Part shown: piece by piece, positions 7,038 to 10,912 of the stretch | Numbering within the stretch: the stretch's first letter is position 1 | How the letters are laid out: the number at the start of each line of letters is the position of its first letter | Source: Candidatus Poseidoniaceae archaeon | Lineage (GTDB): Archaea > Thermoplasmatota > Poseidoniia > Poseidoniales > Poseidoniaceae | Direction: 5' to 3' | Length of the DNA stretch: 10,912 bases | NCBI GenBank assembly: GCA_022451835.1 | Contig: JAKUNX010000053.1 | Span: 1 to 10,912, forward strand | The notes under the pieces: model-generated | Told to the model about the DNA's origin: nothing | What the model saw: the letters and a program-made list of their open reading frames with translations, nothing else | The model's database searches: none | Program-made: the position numbers and the translations under genes

Positions 7038-7835
7038 ATGCAGTTCAAATATGGTAAAGTCATGTCTTACGACCAAATGACACTACTTGATTTGAAAAAA
7101 TTATGTAAAGACAGAGGACTAAAAGTCTCTGGTAAAAAAGACGAAGTTGTAATACGTCTAATGGAATATGATGAATCTATGGATGGAACAAATCAATCTG
7201 CAACATTTTCCACTCCTGTAACTAATATGCAAGGACAAATGCCTGTAGCCCCTCAAGTGGTGTATGGTAGAATGACCTCTCAAGGAATAGTAATTAATCG
7301 CAACACAGGAACTACTTCTACCGTTGGAACCGTAATCATAATGTATGGTGTATTTAGAATGTTTTGGGCACTAGGTTTTGCTGCATTCGGTGATGGTAAT
7401 CTGGGCTGGCTATTAGCCCCTGTTGCATTTTTAGTCGCCGCTTTATTCATCTACAGCGGTATACTATTGAGTCAAGAATACCGCAATGGGATTTATACCA
7501 CAATCGCAACGTTCATACTTTCTGGAACTCTTAGTGTAATATTCTCTGGCGAAGACTTGAATCCTGTTTCTGTTTCAATCGCCGACGGAGGTATGATGAT
7601 ACCGTTTTCGATGATGTGCACATTACTTGGAATTGGAGTTGCGGCTATACCACTACTACTTACCGACGAGGAGTTGAAAGAAGGCTGGCCGCCTGCTATA
7701 GAGAGATTATTGAACAGGGGTAGTAGTGGGAAAAAGCAGATTGAATGTGTCCACTGTGGCCATGCGCTTTTAGTTCCTTATGGATACTCTGGTAAAATTT
7801 CATGCCCACAATGTGGCAAGCAATCTCAAGTATAA
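7038..7835 (+). CDS. SAP-motif, four-helix membrane, zinc-ribbon protein of unknown function
   Basis: I do not recognise a named family, and no function is assigned. Residues 13-43 (MTLLDLKKLCKDRGLKVSGK and on) fit the SAP helix-extended loop-helix motif, usually a nucleic-acid-binding element. Residues 45-95 are polar and Gln/Thr/Met-rich, probably a linker. Four hydrophobic stretches follow at about 95-117, 124-145, 151-170 and 187-208, separated by short polar turns. The C-terminal tail (from about 209) is hydrophilic, starts with an acidic patch and ends in a zinc ribbon, CVHC (237-240) and CPQC (256-259). With an even number of helices, both soluble ends should face the same side, probably the cytoplasm. 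It starts 26 bases after lpdA. The ATG at 7038 has no Shine-Dalgarno; the ATG at 7062 (MSYDQM) is an equally good start, leaving 257 residues with the SAP motif intact. It may be read through from the bkd operon or have its own promoter. Confidence 0.8.
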   Translation: MQFKYGKVMSYDQMTLLDLKKLCKDRGLKVSGKKDEVVIRLMEYDESMDGTNQSATFSTPVTNMQGQMPVAPQVVYGRMTSQGIVINRNTGTTSTVGTVIIMYGVFRMFWALGFAAFGDGNLGWLLAPVAFLVAALFIYSGILLSQEYRNGIYTTIATFILSGTLSVIFSGEDLNPVSVSIADGGMMIPFSMMCTLLGIGVAAIPLLLTDEELKEGWPPAIERLLNRGSSGKKQIECVHCGHALLVPYGYSGKISCPQCGKQSQV

Positions 7836-10226
7836 TCAAGAACCACAACTTAGACAATCATCAGGACTGTCTAAACTACATGCAATCTCATCCATACTAC
7901 TCATTTCGGCTCTATCAGCTAAACCTGATACAGTTTGATCTTGCGCTTTCTTCTGTTCGACTGTGAATTGGATTGCGTCTACAGCTGCTTTAGTCCTCAA
8001 GTAATACATTCCTGTCTTGAGTCCCTTTCTCCATCCGTAAAAATGCATTGAAGACACCTTAGCAGAATTAGCATCTATCATGTGAATATTCATTGACTGG
8101 CTTTGATCGATGTAAACGCCTCTATCTGCAGCCATATCAATCACGTTCTTCTGCTTAATTTCCCATGTTGTCTTGTATAAATTTTTGAGTCTTTCAGGTA
8201 TACCATCGATATTTTGTATTGAACCTTTGTGACGCAGAATCTCGTCTTTCATTTCTAAACTCCACAGACCTTCACTAATCAAATCCTTGATAAGATGTTT
8301 ATTTGGAACAATAAATTCGCCAGAAAGAGTCCTTCTTACATATAGATTAGAAGTAAATGCTTCAAAGCATTCATTATTGCCCAAAATCTGTGATGTTGAC
8401 GCGGTAGGCATTGGTGCTAGAAGTAGAGAATTTCTCATACCGTGCTCAACAATTTCAGCCTTGAGTGAATCCCAATCCCACATTCCACTGTGTTCATTCA
8501 TACCCCACAAGTCAAATTGTAGTATTCCTTGACTGGCAGGTGAACCTTCGAATGTTGAATAAGGACCTTCGACAATAGCTTGATCTTTTGATGCTGTGCA
8601 TGATGCAAAATAAATAGTTTCAAAAATATCTTTGTTTAACTTCTTTGCTTCATCGGATTCAAAGTTCATCCCTAGCATGGCAAAGGTATCTGCTAGACCT
8701 TGAACACCAAGTCCAATAGGTCTGTGTCGCATGTTAGAATTTCTTGCCTCTTCTACAGGATAGTAATTTACATCAATTACTCTGTTGAGATTCCCGGTTA
8801 CGTGGTAGGTAACATCATACAATGTTTGGAAATCGAATTCATTGCTATCTTCCTTTACGAACCTAGGTAATGCAATTGACGCCAGATTACAAACTGCTAC
8901 CTCATCTTTGGCAGTGTACTCCAAAATCTCTGTACAAAGATTGGAGGATCTGATTGTTCCAAGGTTCTTTTGATTCGATTTTATATTTGCAGCATCTTTG
9001 TAAAGCATGTAAGGGGTTCCAGTCTCAATTTGAGCCTCGACAACCTTGTCCCAAACGCTTCTTGCAGGAATTGTTTCTCGTGCTAATCCTTGTGCTTCAT
9101 AGGATTCGTATAATTTCTTGAAATCTTCTCCATAGGCATCTTGAAGACCTGGGCACTCATTAGGGCAAAAGAATGACCAATCTGCATTATCTTGTACTCT
9201 TTCCATAAATAAATCAGGAGTCCACAATGCGTAGAACAAATCTCTCGCTCTTAGTTCCTCTTTACCGTGATTTTTCCTTAAATCCAAGAATGCCAAAATA
9301 TCAGGATGCCATGGTTCTAGGTAAATGGCAATCGAGCCTTTTCTTTTGCCGCCACCTTGGTCAACATATCTTGCAGTATCGTTGAATACTCTCAACATTG
9401 GAACAATACCATTACTTTCACCATTAGTTCCTTTGATGTAAGATCCTTTTGAACGAATATGATGGATTGAAAGACCGATTCCTCCAGCTGACTTAGAGAT
9501 CAGGGCGCATTGTTTTAGTGTGTCATAAATGCCAACTAAGGAGTCATCTTGCATTGTTAACAAGAAACAGGACGACATCTGTGGAGTAGGTGTGCCTGAG
9601 TTAAACAGAGTAGGTGTTGCATGAGTAAAGTAACCTTGACTCATCAAATCATATGTATGCAGTGCTTTTTCTATGTCACCATGATGAATACCAACTGAAA
9701 CTCTCATCAACATATGTTGTGGCCTTTCTGCTACTTCACCATTTAATTTCAACAAGTATGAACGTTCAAGTGTCTTAAATCCAAAATAGTCATAATTGAA
9801 ATCTCTATCGTAATCGATGTAATTATCCAACTTTTCTTTGTTAGCCATTATAATTTCATAGACTTCTTCGGAAATTAACGGAGCATGGGCACCAGATTCT
9901 GGATCAATAAATTCTCGAAGGTCTGTTATCACTTCTGAAAAGGTAGATTTTGTTGAACGATGAAGATCATCTACACAGATTCTAGCTGCAAGTTTGCTGT
10001 AGTCTGGATGGTGGGAGGCTAATGATGCTGCAGTTTCAGCAGCTAATTGGTCAAGCTCTCTTGTTGAGACGCCGTCATATAGGCCTTCTATTGTGAGTTT
10101 TGTTAAATGTGCTGGATCAATCCATTTCTCGTCTAATCCATTTGTTAAACTGGCCAACTTTTCTAGGATTGCATCGAATCTTACGTCTTCTCTTTCGCCT
10201 TTCCTATTTACTACTTGCATTGTCAT
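7836..10226 (-). CDS. nrdA: Ribonucleoside-diphosphate reductase, large (R1, class Ia) subunit, eukaryote-like
   Basis: R1 reduces ribonucleotides to deoxyribonucleotides, using the radical generated in NrdB. Residues 1-95 are an N-terminal ATP-cone ([22 protein letters not shown]) that senses ATP/dATP for overall activity. The catalytic barrel has the redox pair Cys220 (SSCFLL) and Cys446 (VCNLAS). The active-site triad Asn429, Cys431 and Glu433 lies in NLCTE. PMPTAST (605-611) binds the substrate phosphate. The radical-relay tyrosines 741-742 are in MYYLRT. The tail ends CLSCGS, with Cys791 and Cys794 as the CxxC shuttle to thioredoxin-like donors. That tail, the segment RSYLLKLNG and the length of 796 residues resemble animal and yeast R1 far more than E. 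coli NrdA. The minus-strand G run at 10238-10234 lies seven bases before this ATG; a second ATG two codons later is possible. It is 60 bases downstream of nrdB. Confidence 0.96.
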   Translation of the reverse strand: MTMQVVNRKGEREDVRFDAILEKLASLTNGLDEKWIDPAHLTKLTIEGLYDGVSTRELDQLAAETAASLASHHPDYSKLAARICVDDLHRSTKSTFSEVITDLREFIDPESGAHAPLISEEVYEIIMANKEKLDNYIDYDRDFNYDYFGFKTLERSYLLKLNGEVAERPQHMLMRVSVGIHHGDIEKALHTYDLMSQGYFTHATPTLFNSGTPTPQMSSCFLLTMQDDSLVGIYDTLKQCALISKSAGGIGLSIHHIRSKGSYIKGTNGESNGIVPMLRVFNDTARYVDQGGGKRKGSIAIYLEPWHPDILAFLDLRKNHGKEELRARDLFYALWTPDLFMERVQDNADWSFFCPNECPGLQDAYGEDFKKLYESYEAQGLARETIPARSVWDKVVEAQIETGTPYMLYKDAANIKSNQKNLGTIRSSNLCTEILEYTAKDEVAVCNLASIALPRFVKEDSNEFDFQTLYDVTYHVTGNLNRVIDVNYYPVEEARNSNMRHRPIGLGVQGLADTFAMLGMNFESDEAKKLNKDIFETIYFASCTASKDQAIVEGPYSTFEGSPASQGILQFDLWGMNEHSGMWDWDSLKAEIVEHGMRNSLLLAPMPTASTSQILGNNECFEAFTSNLYVRRTLSGEFIVPNKHLIKDLISEGLWSLEMKDEILRHKGSIQNIDGIPERLKNLYKTTWEIKQKNVIDMAADRGVYIDQSQSMNIHMIDANSAKVSSMHFYGWRKGLKTGMYYLRTKAAVDAIQFTVEQKKAQDQTVSGLADRAEMSSMDEIACSLDSPDDCLSCGS

Positions 10227-10233
10227 TTTTTGG

Positions 10234-10238
10234 CCCCC
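10234..10238 (-). promoter_or_regulatory. G-run ribosome binding site of nrdA
   Basis: On the minus strand, GGGGG is followed by CCAAAAA and then the nrdA ATG at 10226, a seven-base spacing. It is a partial match to the usual Shine-Dalgarno core, like the G run before lipA. I see no obvious TATA box or hairpin terminator in the 60-base gap to nrdB, so co-transcription is likely. Confidence 0.4.
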
Positions 10239-10286
10239 ATGTCATGTTGTAAAAATTCGCAGTAACTCACCTTCATCGCGTACGGT

Positions 10287-10912
10287 TCAAAAGTCTTCGT
10301 CTACTGAGAAGCGTTGTTGGACACTTCCTAGACTAGACCCACTATCCTTAACTCCTGATTTTTGGTACTCGCCAACTCTCTTTTCAAAGAAATTGGTTTT
10401 ACCTTGCATCGAAATCATTTCCATCCAAGGGAATGGATTTGAAACATTGTAAAGTTTACTAGCATTTAGAGAAACCAGTAATCGGTCTGCTACAAATTGA
10501 ATATATTGTCGCATTAGTCCAGCATTCATTCCAATCAGTTCTACAGGAAGAGCGCTAGTTACGAACTCGCTTTCAATCTCTACTGCTTCTGCGATAATAC
10601 GATGAATCATATTTTCACCCGCACCTCTGATCAACTTACTGTGAAGTAGACAAGCAAAGTCGCAGTGCAGACCTTCATCTCTTGAAATTAGTTCATTGGA
10701 AAATGTTAGTCCTGGCATCAAGCCTCGCTTCTTCAACCAAAAGATGGCACAAAAAGAGCCTGAAAAGAAAATCCCTTCAACTGCCGCAAATGCAACTAAC
10801 CTTTGAGCGAAAGATCCCTTTTTCCTAGACAACCATTTCAGAGCCCAAGAACCCTTCTTACGCACTGAAGGGACGGTTTCAAGCGCATTGAAAAGGTGAG
10901 TTTTCTCATTAG
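10287..10912 (-). CDS. nrdB: Ribonucleoside-diphosphate reductase, small (R2, class I) subunit, eukaryote-like, 5'-partial
   Basis: R2 holds the diiron-tyrosyl radical cofactor that starts catalysis in NrdA. The gene runs off the right edge. The open frame continues to 10910 and adds [15 protein letters not shown] before the Val-Arg-Lys-Lys encoded at 10865, so the GTG there is internal, not a start. The 207 visible residues are the C-terminal part. Glu45 (AVEGIFFSG), Glu79 and His82 (RDEGLHCDF) are the iron ligands of the second half of the site. The first-half ligands and the radical tyrosine lie beyond the window. Tyr182 in EYQK matches the radical-transfer tyrosine of mammalian R2. The ending FSVDEDF matches the eukaryotic R2 tail that docks on R1 (FTLDADF in mammals). 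Its order before nrdA is the reverse of the common bacterial nrdA-nrdB order. Confidence 0.95.
   Translation of the reverse strand, partial: NEKTHLFNALETVPSVRKKGSWALKWLSRKKGSFAQRLVAFAAVEGIFFSGSFCAIFWLKKRGLMPGLTFSNELISRDEGLHCDFACLLHSKLIRGAGENMIHRIIAEAVEIESEFVTSALPVELIGMNAGLMRQYIQFVADRLLVSLNASKLYNVSNPFPWMEMISMQGKTNFFEKRVGEYQKSGVKDSGSSLGSVQQRFSVDEDF

Noticed and set aside
8287..8532. 81-codon plus-strand open frame antisense to nrdA
   Set aside because: It lies wholly within the conserved nrdA coding region, with no ribosome site and no recognisable protein features.
10223..10240. Five-codon mini-ORF (MGAKK, then TGA) on the minus strand overlapping the nrdA start by ATGA
   Set aside because: Translational coupling or a leader peptide is conceivable, but an ORF this short easily arises by chance around the G run and A run.
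10093..10452. 119-codon plus-strand open frame across the nrdA/nrdB junction
   Set aside because: It is antisense to two clearly identified genes, shows no domain-like composition and is explained by their codon structure.
10863..10865. GTG as a start codon of nrdB
   Set aside because: The frame stays open to the window edge, and the 15 extra residues ([15 protein letters not shown]) continue the family sequence, so the codon is an internal valine.
1..10912. CRISPR array, insertion sequence, toxin-antitoxin or other defence system
   Set aside because: I saw no regularly spaced repeats, terminal inverted repeats, transposase, nuclease or toxin-like gene. Nearly all bases belong to recognisable metabolic genes.

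Overview
This window most likely comes from a planktonic marine archaeon of the Thermoplasmatota / Marine Group II (Poseidoniales) kind. The assignment is inferred from three signs. A tRNA-Leu(UAA) has an archaeal-style D-loop and long variable arm and an encoded CCA. A membrane protein combines an N-terminal SAP motif with a C-terminal zinc ribbon. A class I ribonucleotide reductase pair resembles the eukaryotic enzyme. The DNA is AT-rich, genes are tightly packed, and no gap between genes exceeds about 120 bases. Family comparisons here are from memory, not from database searches.

Left end, minus strand (1-889): the tRNA-Leu lies just downstream of a short-chain dehydrogenase of the pteridine reductase type. 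The dehydrogenase frame stops early, but its missing C-terminal end (ATINVDGGWTIVE) can be read in the neighbouring frame. One lost base in a G run therefore appears to have truncated it.

Centre, plus strand (1006-7835): a tight operon encodes lipoyl synthase and then all four chains of a branched-chain 2-oxoacid dehydrogenase complex: E1 alpha, E1 beta, E2 and E3. The four chains look like the proteobacterial bkdA1-bkdA2-bkdB-lpdV set. LipA would insert sulfur into the octanoyl group on E2. The complex would then convert the 2-oxoacids from Val/Leu/Ile breakdown into acyl-CoA plus NADH. Gaps run from a 4-base overlap to 9 bases, mostly with clear Shine-Dalgarno sites. A SAP / four-helix membrane / zinc-ribbon protein of unknown function follows 26 bases later.

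Right side, minus strand (7836-10912): nrdB (cut by the window edge) is followed by nrdA, the two subunits of an aerobic class Ia ribonucleotide reductase. Both carry eukaryote-like C-terminal tails. nrdA and the SAP-protein gene converge with no base between their stop codons.

I see no mobile element, CRISPR array, phage gene or defence system, and nothing that I can defend as a wholly new system. The points most worth a second look are the bacterial-type bkd/lipA operon in an apparently archaeal genome, the SAP/membrane/zinc-ribbon protein, the eukaryote-like reductase, the frameshifted reductase gene, and the unusual base in the tRNA T-loop.
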